The translations under genes were made by a program, and so were the position numbers. Shown piece by piece: positions 21,600 to 34,633 of a stretch of 64,000 bases of DNA. The notes beneath the pieces were generated by a model, which searched no databases, was not told the DNA's origin, and worked only from the letters and a program-made list of their open reading frames with translations. This DNA comes from Zonotrichia leucophrys gambelii. Taxonomy: Eukaryota; Chordata; Aves; Passeriformes; Passerellidae. Within the stretch, counting starts at the first letter, position 1; each line of letters starts with the position of its first letter. Location of the stretch: contig NC_088173.1 in assembly GCF_028769735.1 (NCBI RefSeq), positions 68,756,463 to 68,820,462 on the forward strand, written 5' to 3'.

Positions 21600-24435
21600 C
21601 TGAACTGGAACTTATCTAATGAACTTGCTGGTTTGAATTCCTGGCTACATTAAGTGCTATTACTCTAAAGGTTTAGAGGGATCTATTATAACAATAAAGA
21701 GGAAGGGGGAAAAACCACCTTTTTTATAAATTCTAAATTTAAAAAAATTTAACACATCTGAAGCAATTATTTCTTGTATGGAATAACAGGCCCACGCTTT
21801 TCCTCTGTCAATCCCACAGTTCAAATTCACCCTAAATTTGCCATTAAATCCATGGTTGGGCTCAGTGATCTCAGAGGTCTTGACCAACCTCAGCAGTTCA
21901 ATAATTCCACGAAGGAAATCAAGAAATCACTGTCTCTAGAACTGTCTTTTTATTCCAGCTTTGCCTTTGCAGGTCCCAGATGAGATTTCTCAATCATTTA
22001 AGATTTCATGCCACATAAAGTTTGCTGTACGAACGGGAAATTCAGCATTTAGGCAAATCAGCAGTTCTTTTCAACCCAGTAATTATTTCTTTTATAAAGA
22101 GAGAAGTTTACAACAATGTTATGCAAATTGTGTCTCTAGTTTTTTGGTCATTTGCTTATTTTTTTGTAAATCATGAGCAAACTGTTGACTTTTAAAGTGC
22201 TTGAGAAAAGTTTTTAATAGCACAACTGCACCATGGAAGAGCTTGACTATACTTTTATTGCCTTCTAAATGGAAAAGTAACTCTTTTAAATTTGCTGATT
22301 CATATGATTATTCTAAAATATGATAATTTCTTAAAACACAAATTTTGACTACAGAGGTATTTTCAGTCCTGCATAACATCTGAATTCTTCTACCTTTGTT
22401 TAATCCCTGCAATGAGTCTAAGTTCCCATCATACAAAAATGTTCTGCTTGAAATCTTTCCTGAAATTATACCTAGGGCATCCCAGCCTAAGGGAGGGGAG
22501 GGTTTAATATCAAATGTTAATGTAATATGTTCCACCTCATGATTTTCTGTGCCATCTTCCACGTATAATTTGGAGTTTCTTCAAAAGCATGCATGAGGGC
22601 AGAAATTAATAGATTTAATGATGATTGATATTTTTGTCCAGCTTTTGATTAACACTGAATGCAGCAATAAAAAACTGAAGTAAAACACTGAAATTATCAA
22701 ATACTGTTTGCATACATCTCTATTCAAACTGTGATTTTATTGTGACTTCAGCCTTAATCCACACAGAAAGAATGTTTAGCCTTGCAGGTAACTTGTAGAA
22801 AACTCTTCAGTAAATTTTCACTTGTTCCAAAGTATCAATACAGAGCTTATTCAGCCAATATTTGCCTCCCAAAATCAACAGAACTATGTTCACAGCTACA
22901 AAAAATAACAGAAGTGAGATATAAGAATATCTGCACCCCTAAATCAAATGTGGAACAACTGCCCAAGACTTACATCAACATTCAGGTGACCAAAATAACC
23001 ACCCCACATAATGTTTTATTGCTTTACCTTTCTTTCACCAAGACTAACAAGCACTGAGCAAATCCAATGCTTTAACTGCCTGCTACGAGCACAAAAATCT
23101 CCCTGATACAATCCATTATCCACCTGCCTGCAGAAAATCAGCTTAAATGTTCCTAAGACTCCTCAGAAGAAAGATTTTCAGCCTGTTCAAGCTGGCTGTC
23201 TATTACTTGAAATAAAATATTTTCCCAAGCAGCTTCTATTTTCTACTGAAGAAAGAATTAAAAAACAAAGAAGAAAAAGGAAAAAAAGAGGTAAAGTGAT
23301 GATAATTGCAATTACCACAAGGATAAAGGGAGCACAAAAATAGTCCAGCCACAAAATCTGATTGTTTGGTAAATTGAGATTATTCATGAAAACCAATGCA
23401 ATATAAAAAAAAAATCACAAGTAAAACAAAACAGAAAGAACAAAACTAACTGCTTCTGAAGGGAGTGGGAATAGTGTGGAATGGAGAGACTAAAAGGTTT
23501 TAAAGTCATATGGAAAGCAACAGAACTGCCATGGTGCATTCAGTCTGGATACTCAGCTTTTAGAGCAGCTACCAAGAAACAAGAGGTACAGAGGGAAGTC
23601 ATGTGGCCTCCAAACTTTCTATCTAGAGAATCACACTCCCAGTCAAAAATGAAATTATTATCTCTGTCCCGTTACACAGGTATTATTTTTGGATTTCTTC
23701 TTATGCTGTTCAATCCAACCTACACTTAAATCTTCCAAGATACTGCTCTTGTGACATTGTGACTCATCCTGTACCTGGAGCAATGCTTCCCCCTCCCCTT
23801 CTTGATGTTATCATCCTGCCCCTCGCTGTCTGCTCTCTGCTAACAGCAATCTTCTTCCAGCACACGCACTCAGAAAGCTACTACAAAGGTACTTCAGTTT
23901 TTTGTAAAGTCAGTGCTTTCTCAAACTTCTCCCAAGAACTAAATCGCCTCTCTGCATCACTCTGCTCACCTTCACTTTTAAAGCTTTTCAAAACTTCACT
24001 CAGACACCCACTGGGCTGCAGTTTAATGAGCCTTCCCTGCTGCAGCACTGATGGTTTCAGCAGCATCCACCTGCTCCTCACCACCTCTTCCCATCCACAT
24101 GCTCTGCTCCCAGTTCTGCTCACACAAGGACTTGTTCAGGTGCAGAACAAACTGAGTGAAACCAAGGAAAAAAAATATCCAGGTTTGGAGTAAGTATTTC
24201 TGAAATGAAAGTTAATTTAGGGCACATCAGCTGTGCACAAATGACAGAGCACAGCTCAGGAGCTGGAACAAGATGAGAACCATCAACAGGAGCTGCTTGA
24301 CTTAGCCCTGGAGCTAAGGAATTACTCAAAATAAGCTTTCTGCAACAGGACACTGAGTTCAGCTCCAAACATCCCAAAAAGCAGCTGACCAAACTGTTAA
24401 ACAGGTAACACTGCACCCTCTCAGGGGCTGGGCTT
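21600..24435. other. non-coding, mostly unrecognised
   Basis: AT-rich sequence containing only a short CR1 tail at about 21850-21912. The stretch 23.76-24.19 kb is pyrimidine-rich and open in some frames but shows no supported exon. Confidence 0.45.
21850..21912 (+). mobile_element. short CR1 3' tail
   Basis: 'ggttgggctcagtgatctca', 'gaggtcttgaccaacc' and 'caataattcc' match the terminal ~60 bases of a CR1 copy in plus orientation. Confidence 0.75.
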
Positions 24436-24444
24436 GACACCCAT

Positions 24445-24854
24445 TGTATTCACAGGGATGCCCTGACAAAGGCAGGAATGATCAATCTGACTCCATGTGC
24501 TCAGAAAGCTAATTTATGATACCATATTATATTAAAGAATACTGTACTAAACTACACGAAAGAATACAGAAAGGATACTTACAGAATGCTAAAAAAATAA
24601 TAATGAAAACTCCTGACTCTCTCCTGAGTCCTGACACAGCCTGGCCCTGATTGGCCAAAGAGTGAAAACAACTCACAGCAGAATCCAATGGAACAATCAC
24701 CTGTGGGTGAACAATCTCCAAACACATTCCACATGAGCACAACACAGGAGAAGCAAATGAGATAAGAATTGTTTTCCTTTTCTCTGAGGCTTCTCAGCTT
24801 CCCAGGAGAAAAATCCTGGGAAAAGGGATTTTATCAGAGAATGTGGATGGCACA
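24445..24854 (-). mobile_element. solo LTR, family B copy (410 bp)
   Basis: Runs from TGTATTCACAGGG to GATGGCACA. GACACC lies immediately right (24855-24860) and again at 24436-24441, three bases from the left end, so a 6-bp duplication is likely but the left boundary is uncertain by about 3 bp. In reverse complement it aligns with the LTR at 54262: 'cctgggaagctgagaagcct', 'ggaatgtgtttggagattgt', 'ccaatcagggccaggctgtg' and 'cacatggagtcagattgatc'. The AATAAA is degenerate here. No coding sequence. Confidence 0.82.
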
Positions 24855-25327
24855 GACACCTGCAAGGAAACTCTTCCAAACATCCCTTCCCTCATTGCTT
24901 CCTCTCAGCCTCCTCCCAGGGCTTGGCCTGGCTGCACCAAGGAAGGAAACCCAGCAGTGGTTGGGATTGGGATGGGTTGGTATCACAAAGCTTTGCCTTG
25001 GTGACCAATTCTAACCCTGTGTTTGCACTCCATCTGCAAAAATCCAGCTTTCACCTGGAACAGAGGGGCTCAGTCTGGTTTTGCCAGGTGTTTGCACTGC
25101 ACCTGGCACAAACAGAATGGGAATGCTCAGAACAAAGACTCAGACCCAAAGGTACTGCAACAAGTAACACCCCAGCCTCCCCTTCTCTCTCAAAGAGTCC
25201 TAAAAACCATTACAGAAACCATCACTACCCACATGACGACAACAAGGTGAAGTTCTCATGTTTTCCATCTCCCTATTTTTTTCTTGAAATAGAAATTCAA
25301 TCTAGAAGGGCTGATACAAGGTTCATC

Positions 25328-25503
25328 AAATCCCAGGCTGGTTTGGGTTGGAAAGGACCCAAAGATCATCCAGCTTCCCCTCCCACCATGGCAGGGACAC
25401 CTTCTATTAGCCCAGGATGCTCCAACCCCATCCAGCCTGGCCTTGGGCACTGCCAGGGATCCAGGGGCAGCCACAGCTGCTCTGGGCACCCTGTGCCAGG
25501 GCT
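25328..25503 (-). mobile_element. CR1 fragment, left part, split by an LTR
   Basis: 'ggtttgggttggaaaggacc', 'ccatggcagggacaccttct' and 'ggcagccacagctgctctgg' in order, in reverse complement. It ends at 'gccagggct' where the LTR target begins, and resumes at 25863. Confidence 0.92.
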
Positions 25504-25509
25504 CACCGA

Positions 25510-25862
25510 TGTTGGGAATTTAGCTGCTAGAAAATGGAAAAGTACAAAACCATGGCTAATTCCAAGTCCTGCACCTGCACAGATAGCAGTGTCCTTGGGC
25601 CTAGCTGTGGTATAATAACAAACAGTGAAAGAGACATGAGAAAAGAGAGATGTAATCCCTAAGGAATGAGGATGAGTTAATGCTATAGTTTAACCAATAG
25701 ATTGCTTGGCTTACAGAATATTCATAAGCTTATTATTTGCTGTATAAGTGTTTGATACTTTTTTCAATAAACTGGACCAGAAAGACCTGAGGGTCCGGGA
25801 CCGGACCGGACCTGAAGGGCCTGTGATGAACCAACTGGTGTCCTGGTCCCCTTCCTTCGACA
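25510..25862 (+). mobile_element. solo LTR nested in a CR1 (353 bp)
   Basis: Starts TGTTGGGAATTTAG and ends TCCTTCGACA. The CR1 on both sides would read 'ctcaccaccctcatagg' without the insert, so the duplicated target is CACCAC: right copy 25863-25868 perfect, left copy 25504-25509 now CACCGA. AATAAA (25766-25771) about 95 bases before the right end and a preceding 'tgtataagtg' indicate plus orientation. Short direct CCGGACCGGA repeats occur near 25798-25811. It resembles ERVK-type LTRs by its 6-bp duplication. No viral genes remain. Confidence 0.9.
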
Positions 25863-26097
25863 CACCACCCTCATAGGAAAGAATTCCTTCCCAATATCCC
25901 ATCCATCCCTGCCCTGTGGCAGTGGGAGCCATTCCCTGTGTCCTGTCCCTCCACCCCTTGTGCCCAGTCCCTCTCCAGCTCTCCTGGAGCCCCTTAAGGC
26001 TCTGAGCTCTCCCTGGAGTTTTCTCTTCTCCAGGTGAGCACCCCCAGCTCTCCCAGCCTGGCTCCAGAGCAGAGGGGCTCCAGCCTCAGAGCATTTT
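25863..26097 (-). mobile_element. CR1 fragment, right part after the LTR
   Basis: Continues with 'accctcataggaaagaattc', 'ccttcccaatatcccatcca', 'ctctccagctctcctggagc' and 'ttctcttctccaggtgagca', in CR1 order and in reverse complement. It forms one copy with 25328-25503. Confidence 0.92.
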
Positions 26098-28300
26098 CTC
26101 ACATGGCAAAAGTCCTGGGATGAGATAAAACACAGGAACAGAAACCAGGGAGCTCCTGCACCACGACAGAGAGAACACTGATGTGACATTCCCTCCTCTC
26201 TGAAAGTGTCTGGATGTTTCAGTGCAGTTTTTGCAAACCACCTGTGTTCTGGAGCAGGTGGAAATGCTGTTTGGAGAGCATTTTTCTGCAAATGGGATTT
26301 GATTAGTACACGAACCTTCCATGTAATGTTCTTATAATGAGTAAATGAGTAGGTGATATAAACCTCTGGAAAAGCAAAGACTGTAATGAAAACCTTATTA
26401 TCCTTTTTACAGTAAGGCTGAACAGGAACTGATGCTATGTTTAAAATGATCATGGTTTTATTCCCACCCCCAGGCAAACCTGCATAAACTCAATGAGCAG
26501 TGTGATTTCATTAAGTATATGTATAATGAACAATTTTCTTGTCCTTTGAAAACAACTGATTTGAAGGAAGACTGAGGCATTATGACTGACAGCTGGGTTC
26601 TGCAGCCTTTTCAATCTGCACAGGATTTCCTATAACATCCTGAAGGTGAAAGAATCACAAACACAGAGAAAAGAGAGGAAAAGCAGCCTTAATAAGCTGG
26701 GAGCACATGAATTTTAAACAGCTGAGTGGCTTTGTGGAGTTGGTGGGAAGTCTGCTATGCTGGAAAAGCTGTTCAAACATCCCCTCTGCTGAGCCTGGAA
26801 GAGGATGCTCAGGACACCCATGGACTTCAAAGAAACCTGGAGCTGTCATGGATTAGGAACTGCCCTGACCCCATCCATTTGTACCCAAAGCAGGCCGGCA
26901 GTTGTCTTGGGAAAGCACTCTAGGAAATGGCAGAGGGAAAATATTTGGATTTCCAGACACAAATCTCTGCTCTTGGGAAGGAGAGAGCAGCAGGGTGTGA
27001 GACAAACACACAGAAGTTACTCAGCTTACTTGGTTTAGTCCTAACTCCACAGAGGAAAGAAACCTGGCTGACCTCTAAAACTTAGAACAATCCCTACACC
27101 AGGAAAAAAAATAGCATTTAAATGTGGAATTTTTCTGTATCTCTCACATAAAGAGGTCTGATCAACAGTGCTTGATCCTTAAAATATCCATCACTCTACA
27201 ACTGCACTTTTTGAACCAAGAGTCACCTATAACCACACATTTACAGGCTGTCCAGGTCCAGTGAGAGAGAGCCTCTGCCAGGTATTTCACTGAGAATCCT
27301 CAAAATTCACTCATCTGGAAAAGCAGCAGCCAGACCCTTATTTATGGTGAGATGACATAAATCTGAGATTCCTGTGGTTCTGCACTGCCACATCCTCTAA
27401 GTGGCCCTTTCAAAATTAATATGGAAATTTTAAAGATTATCTGTTCTCAAAATAACTGAAATTTTAAACACAAAAAAAAAAAAAATTCAAACTTATTGCA
27501 TGAGGTTCAGTGCAGGGCATTTTAAAGATTTTAAAGTATTTTTTTCACTGGTGCTATGGTGTTATTCTCAGAAGGAAACTGATTTCACCACTAATGGATC
27601 TGAGAAGAATCTGAAGAAGCAATACAGAAGGGAATAGTACCAACACAGAGAAAAAAAAATAGAGATATATTTAACAGAAAATCCAAGACAAAATGGTACA
27701 GTAACTGCAGAGCTGTATTTTGAATTGTTTGCAACCTGTCCAAGCAATTACCATCACTCTGTGCTCTGACCACAGAGGAAACCAACACATCCAATCTGGT
27801 TTTCAGTCTTCACAAAACCTCTCCACTCTGACTCTTACTGGAACTGAAAATCCCCCAAGCCAAGGAGAAAGACAGAAAATGCATTTTCTTCCTTACCAAC
27901 ATTAAAACTAGCAGTAACTTCTTGCATAAATACATAAAAAGCTGCAATCTGATGGGATTAATTAACAAGTGATTAGTATTTGCAGGCTAAAGGAAATATG
28001 AGAAGTAAATAGGTGACAATGGAATGCCAGTCCTTCAAAAAAAAGCAATTTTCCTGACATCAGATTAATTTTTCCACAGGGGAACTTTTCATATACAGTT
28101 TTCATCTTGATAGTGAATCTTTGATCAGGGTCTCTGAAAAAAAAATAATCTCTGTGAAGATTGAGAAAACAAAGGAATCCAGATAAACTCGAAAGAGGCA
28201 ATGAAATTTTCAGGCTATCAGGTAAATAAAGTACTACAGGCACCTTGGTGGAATACAGAGAGTTTTCATATAGGGTTAGGATGGAAAATGATAGGGTTTA
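26098..28300. other. non-coding, nothing recognised
   Basis: About 2.2 kb without recognised elements except an A run near 27470-27486. Confidence 0.45.
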
Positions 28301-28983
28301 AAAACAAAACAAAACAAAACAAGGAAAAAAAAAGGGAAAAAAAAGGAAAAGAAAGGAAAAGAAAAGAAAGGAAAAGAAAGGAAAAAAGGGAGAAAAGGGG
28401 GGAAAAAAGGAGAAAAAGGGAAAAGAAAAAAGGGGAAAAGGGAGGAAAGGAGGAAAAAGGGAAAAAAAGGGGGAAAAGGGATAAAAAGGAAAAAAGGGAG
28501 AAAAGGGGGGAAAAGGAGGAAAAGGGAGGAAAAAGAGGAAAAGGGGGGAAAAAGGAAAAAAAGGGGAAAAAGGGAAAAAATGGGGGAAAGGGGGAAAAAA
28601 GGAAAAAAAGGGGGGAAAAGGGAAAATAGGGGGAAAAGGGATAAAAAGGAAAAAAACAGGGAAAAAAGGGAAAAAAGAGGAAAAAAGGGAAAAAAGGGGG
28701 GAAAGGAGGAAAAAAAGGAACAAAGGGAGAAAAAGGGAAAAAAGGGGAAAAAAGGAAAAAAAGGGGGGAAAAGGGAAAATAGGGGGAAAAGGGATAAAAA
28801 GGGAAAAAACAGGAAAAAAGGGAAAAAAGGAAAAAAGAAAAAAGGGGAAAAGAAATTTAAAAGGATAAAAAGGGAAAAAAGTAAAAAAAAAAAGAAAAAA
28901 GGAAAAAAGGAAATAAAAGGGAAAAAAGGGAAAAAAAAGGGAAAAAAGGAAAAAATGAGAGAAAAAAAGGAAAATAAGATGAA
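28301..28983. repeat. ~660-bp polypurine (GGGAAAA) tract
   Basis: After a short (AAAAC)n lead-in, the plus strand is almost purely A and G from 28321 to 28974, with only 16 pyrimidines in about 654 bases. The first 161 bases have none. Runs of three to six G alternate with runs of A. Larger-scale repetition is visible: the string 'gggggaaaagggataaaaag' recurs with its single T at 28482, 28642 and 28795 (steps of 160 and 153). Long mirror-symmetric purine tracts can form intramolecular triplex DNA. Lys/Gly/Glu-rich frames on plus and Pro/Phe-rich frames on minus are composition artefacts. Confidence 0.95.
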
Positions 28984-29587
28984 ACTGGCACCTTTTGAAA
29001 GGAAGTAAATATATTAAGTAGTGCTACAAACTGGCAAAAAGCAGGCAGTGGCAATGTCAATGCAGGATCTAATCAATGCTCTCTGCGCTATGAAACCTGA
29101 CCCCTGAGGCAGGGCAACAACGCATGGTGAGCTCGAAAATAATTCAATTTTAGTGACATGATATCACTCATTGTATCTGTTTCCTCCAAAACACCTTTAA
29201 CCAACACTTCAGTCTCAGCCATCTTTTCTGGAAGTTTCCCTGAGAACAAGGACGCTCAGACTCTCCCTATTTTTTCTTCTGGGCCTCAACCTCTTTGCAT
29301 TTTACCTTTCCTACCTCCTTTTGCTACTGGCTGCCAACTCTCTGCAACACTTCTTGCTTCCAAAGCACTTGAAAAAGATTCATAATTGCTTTTCACATCT
29401 TGAACGTTTCTGCAGAAATATTTTTGGCCTCCCATGTAACGTTTTGGGCTTTGAATACTTGCACGTTATGATACTTTTTTTAAAAACTTCTCTCATCTAA
29501 AAGTAGCTTTTGCTGCTGTCCTGAGTACTCATTGCCTTTCCCTCATTTTCTGTTTTAATGAGTATTATTTATTTTCCTTACTTCCTT
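28984..29587. other. non-coding, nothing recognised
   Basis: About 600 bases of unremarkable sequence. Confidence 0.45.
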
Positions 29588-29651
29588 GGAATGGTTGGAC
29601 TCTATGATTTCCCAGGTCTCTTCCAACCTAAACGATTCCATGACTCTGTGA
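29588..29651 (+). mobile_element. short CR1 3' tail
   Basis: 'ggaatggttggactctatga', 'caggtctcttccaacc' and 'gattccatgactctgtg': the last ~60 bases of a CR1 in plus orientation. Confidence 0.85.
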
Positions 29652-30656
29652 AGTTTCTCAAGAACAAAATCCCAAAGTGCTCTTTTTAATTGCCTTTTAA
29701 TCATATCTCCCTGCATGTGTAGTTCTCTTTGGAGATTAAACACCACCATAGTGAATTTGCCTTTTTCCCCCACCTCCTACAAGGCTTTGAACCCAAATTT
29801 CTGTGATCACTGTTTCAGATGTTTTCCACAGTAGCAGTTTAATCCCAAACTCGTTCAAACCCAAGTTTTTCCTCTCCTGTGATCCCTGACTACACTTCAG
29901 TGAAGTTGTCTTCAGACAAATTCTGCCTCATCCTCTCTGAGCTTTTCCCACTTCATTGCAGAACTTCAGTCCATGCAGTATAATTACACTGCCTGTTAAA
30001 TTAACTCCTTTATTTAATTGGATTCTGAGCTTTCTGGAAAGTAAAGCACAACCTCACATCCTCCCTCTATAACTTCCCTTTATCACCAGTCCCCAAAAGG
30101 AATTCCTGCCACTACTTTAGGAAAAAAAAAAGGAGGCCAAGAGTAAAGTGAAAGAGAAAAGTAAATCATTTCTAATGATTAACAGAAATAAATAAATAAA
30201 GCAGAACACTCCATCATAAATCTCCCTGTTCAGATTGCAGATATCATCAAGCTCAGTGACCAGGGGCAAAAATGGGTAATGAAAATGCATTTTTCACCCG
30301 CGCATAAAACAAAGAACAACGTGGGAATAACATGTGGAAAAGTAACTCTACATGTAAAAGGGTTGGCTTGAAGACAGCAACTGATCCCAGAGCCCTCTGA
30401 AAAAGTAAAGCTCTGCACAGCTTTGTTCAGGAAAAAAATGCAAAATATTGTATGTCACTATCTATTATACATCTACATTCTTAATGCCTCCTGTCCTTGC
30501 ACCTCCACAAAGGTCTGGCAGAACCAGAAGATGGATCTGTACAGTCTCCATGTCAGGAATGCTTTCCATATGAAGAGAGTCTAAACACACTTGATTATTC
30601 AATTTTTAAATAAATCCCAGAGAAGAAATATGATTATCTCCAAGTTTCTCTCATCA
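29652..30656. other. non-coding, nothing recognised
   Basis: About 1 kb without recognised elements. Confidence 0.45.
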
Positions 30657-30789
30657 AACCTGGCCTTGGACATTCACATCCCTGGGATGAGAGAACCTTG
30701 GAGAAAGGCTTGGAGCAACCTGGGACAGTGGTGGGAACTGGGTGATTTTAAGGTCCCTTCCAACCCAAACCATTCCATGATTCTGTGTG
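30657..30789 (+). mobile_element. CR1 3' fragment
   Basis: 'acctggccttggacattcac', 'ggcttggagcaacctgggac' and 'aaggtcccttccaacccaaa' followed by 'attccatgattctgtg'. Plus orientation, well-preserved tail. Confidence 0.92.
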
Positions 30790-30809
30790 AAGACAGATGG
30801 CACAGAGCT

Positions 30810-30907
30810 CACAACATCTCCTATGGCACAAGAACTTAAATGCACCTCAAATTCTTCACTCAAAAACTCCTATGGCACAACAACTCAAATGCACCTCAAA
30901 TTCTTCA
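30810..30907. repeat. two-copy tandem repeat, period 49
   Basis: 'ctcctatggcacaagaact' plus 'aaatgcacctcaaattcttc' (30818 onward) recurs with two changes from 30867. It lies immediately after a CR1 tail. Confidence 0.88.
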
Positions 30908-33900
30908 CCCATCAGATTCCAAACCACCCAACAGGCAACATTTGTCCCCTCAGATTGGCGGAACCAATTGCAGCAGGAAGTTTCAGAAGGGAAGGGAACG
31001 TGAAGGAGGGAATCCATGAAACAATAACATTTCTGTCCTTAATTAAAAACCCTGGTCCAGTTGCAGCCCTGAGACTCGGGGAGTCCATGAGCAGCTGGTT
31101 CTTGGAGCTGGATGGAATATCCAGGGATCCATCACACCACACACATCCTCTTGTATCCAAGCACCACCACAGAACGAAGGACAAATTTCATTATTCACTT
31201 CCCCTGTGATCAGCATGTTTAGTATCTTCTGAGTGGCAGAAAATACAACTCAGATTGTTGTACAATGTTTGTACAACACAGGGCAGAGTTTGGAATTCCA
31301 GAGATGTCATCAGACCAACCCACAATTCCGCTAAAATCCTAACTCATAAAAGCCAAGGAACTTGATCAAACTTTCAGTTTCCAGGTCACTTTCAAACTTT
31401 TTAGGCATCCACGTGTTTGTGTTTAGGTTTAGGAATCAAAGCTCCTGAAACAGAGTCAATGGAGGCACTCCCAAAAATTCTTCAAAACATCTCAGACAGA
31501 TATTCCCACCCATATTAAATTCAATTCATCACCGTATTTGGTGATTTACAAACGTATAAGACAGCACTTCCCAACTTTAATTAAAACCTTCCTCACACAT
31601 CTGTTAAAAGCAAAAATAAACTACAAAAAACAACCCAAACAACCCCAAAAAGCAGCAATAATAAACTACATGCTCCACTTCCCAAAGCTGGATTTCATTC
31701 ACAAATCTATCAGGTTTTATTCTCCACACAAGATGACTCACTGCATGTTCACTCCCTTCAATCTTCAAACATTGTGTTAATATATGCAGGAAACAAAGCT
31801 ACAATGGTTTCCTTATGAAAAGGGAGGTTTTTCTATAAACCTAGAGCTTGCAAAGGTGCAAGAATTGCCTTGTATAGAAAAGAATATTTAGTATACAGCA
31901 GAATATTTAAGTAACAGAGACATTCTTTCAGTGAGATTTTTCCATTATTTATACATAATAACACAGAATTCATGAAATAACAGAGAAATAATGATAATAA
32001 TGAGGAATTATTTTATATGAAAGACAAATAATCAGGTAAATTTGGCCCAAAGCTAGAGGGAAATATCAGCCAAATATTGGTAGGGATTGCCTGAGATTAC
32101 CATTTCTTTACCTAAGAAATGAGCAGAAAGGCACAAAGCCCCAAAAGCTCACTTTCAGTCTGAATTTTATGATGATACACTACTCTTGGTCAAAATGTAA
32201 TGGAGAAGGCGAGAACGCTGGAAACAGTAAAAACCAGAATTTACTCTCACTCTTTCATCAGCCTGTTTTTATGGTATTTGACAGGAAGCCACCCTAGCAG
32301 CCCCTAAAGAGTAAGAACATCACAAATCTTAATTTTATCGCCCTTTTCATAAAAAAAGTTCTTCAAAAGCTCATGTTTCATCAATATTCTAACCCCAGAT
32401 TTTTTGACTTTGATGGTAAGTTTTAAACAGACAGGTATTTTCAACGTCTTTTCTTGTTGTGCTTTCCACTTGCACATCATAACACCTAACCTCTCTCACA
32501 GAATTCCTTCTACTCATTTTTATTTCTCAATGCAAGGCAGAAAAGTGCCTCCACTGCTTTTTTCCACTCCCCATTCTGTGCCATGGCAGAAATCTCTATT
32601 TCCTTTGTTTGATTTGAAATCAAAGAGAGTTGTAAGAAACCAGACAGCTCCTCACAATAGCAGAGGAAACATACAGAGAGCTCTGTTTTTCTCAAACACA
32701 AGACCTATCATTTTACCTCATCTAGAGAAGAAATAAACTCTACAATTCCTTTAAATCAGGCCATAGGCTACAGCCTATATTATCAATCATAGCCATTACT
32801 CAAATCCAAACTGTTCCAACATCCACAGGCCTCCTCTGTTAATAAAAGCAGCAAGACAATTTTTCAAACCGAAATACTGTGCAACAGTAGCAGAAAACAG
32901 AGCAAATTAAAAATAACCAAGTAAAATGAACAAAATATTTCTGTATGTCCCACCATCCTCTGCTAACTGATGAGGTTGTGACTCTTCTTCCTCCCAAATC
33001 TTCAACAAACTAAACATTTACTTCCAGGGACGGGGTTAATCAAAACCTGATGACAAAGGGCTCTTTTCCTTTACCTCTGAATTTCCCCCAATCTGAGACA
33101 GATGCCACACAAGTCTTGGTGAAAATAGAGACCTGTTGTGCTGTGGGGAAAACTCACTTTTTCCCTTAAAACCAGCTCAAACCATGTAATCATTTAAAGG
33201 AAAAAAAAAAAAAATTACCGAGGTGTTTCTGGTTTGTCACCTCCTGGATTTAAATGGAAGTAGAAATACGGGCTCTTTGATCATTACAGAATGTTTATGA
33301 AGCTGCACAGAAATAATTCACAGTGCTGGCCTGTGACAGCAAAGCTGTTGGCAAAGCAGCACGAAGGGAGACATTGATTTAATTCCCAGCACCTCAGCGA
33401 GCCCTGGGTGGGTGCTGGTGCTACAAAAGAGGAGAATCATCCTTGCAGAAGAGGCTCCTCCAAGCTCCCCCTAAAACCAGGGCAGATTTGGGCAGAAGGG
33501 CTGCAAAACCCAGGAGTCAGGGATAAAATGTGACATTCCTTCTAGAGGACAGGGAGCTGTTGCTTAGAAACTGTTTACAGACAAATCCTGCTGGTGCACC
33601 TAAAAAAAAAAGAAATAAATTAGGTCATTCTTGGCTGTAGGTAGGAGAGATTTTATTGATATAAACCCCTCCACGTCTCTCTCTGCTGTCAATAATTAAC
33701 AATGCTTTAGGAAGGCTGCCTGGATGCTCTTTTAACCAACAACTGCACGCTCCCAGTGACAGAATTGCCCATTTGGAAACAATCTGGGGGTAAATTGACA
33801 TCAGAGTTCCCTCAGGAGGCTGAGCCCAGGCTCCAGGCATGGACTGGAGCATCTGAGGAAGGGACTGGCACCAAAAGTGAGATCAAAACGGGGTGGGAGC

Positions 33901-34626
33901 AAAGTGCAATTAATCTTCTTCGTTGCTGTTAGAAAAAAAAAATTAAGGGAAAAAACATGAAAATATCACCAGGCCAAAGGAAAAAAAAAAAAAATTGGTT
34001 CTACTTTTTAAGCACCTGATGAAACCAGGCCTGCTAGAAATGAAAGGGGAAAGGCCACAACACCTCTCTGAAGCCACGGGAGAACAAAGTTTGCCTTGAA
34101 GAACAAAAGGTGAAGCTGGAATTGGATCGCTTCATTAAGGGAGGTACTAAAAGGAGCTCCTAAGTACCTAAAACAAAGTTGCAAGCAAGCACTCACTGCT
34201 CACAGAGAAAACAAATTCCTTCAGAGCAGATGGGAAAGAAAAATTATATCAATCCAGAGCCAGTTTTCTCCTCCACATAAATAATCCACGCTTGAACAAT
34301 TTTTCCTCATATAAATAACTACATTTATAAGAAGCCTCAAGTAAGAAGGCTCTTATATCATTATTCACTTAAAAACCACTCCAAAAATTCAGACAAATCA
34401 CTGCTTTCTAAGTAAAAGAAAATAAAATGCACAGCTTGTGGTAATAAACAGCTCATTGTCATCATCCCAGAGAAAGGCTTTTTTTTTTCTCTTCACTTAA
34501 AAACAAACGTAGCACATCTTGTTTTCTTATATTGAACAAATCACATGAAATGAATACAAATATCAAAACATAGAACCTAATTTGAAGAAGGGACAAATGT
34601 CACAGAGATAACCTCAAAAAACAAAG
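30908..34626. other. non-coding, nothing recognised
   Basis: 3.7 kb with no recognised repeats apart from A runs near 33200 and 33980. No exon supported. Confidence 0.45.
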
Positions 34627-34633
34627 TTGGTAG

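Noticed and set aside
23759..24193. 144-codon plus frame and an 80-codon minus frame (contains RRFSSWEKFEKAL)
   Set aside because: The minus peptide looks superficially protein-like, but I could not tie it to a family and the splice edges are weak.
28201..29008. Lys/Glu/Gly-rich plus frames and Phe/Pro-rich minus frames of about 140 codons
   Set aside because: They are translations of the polypurine tract and have no splice or start context.
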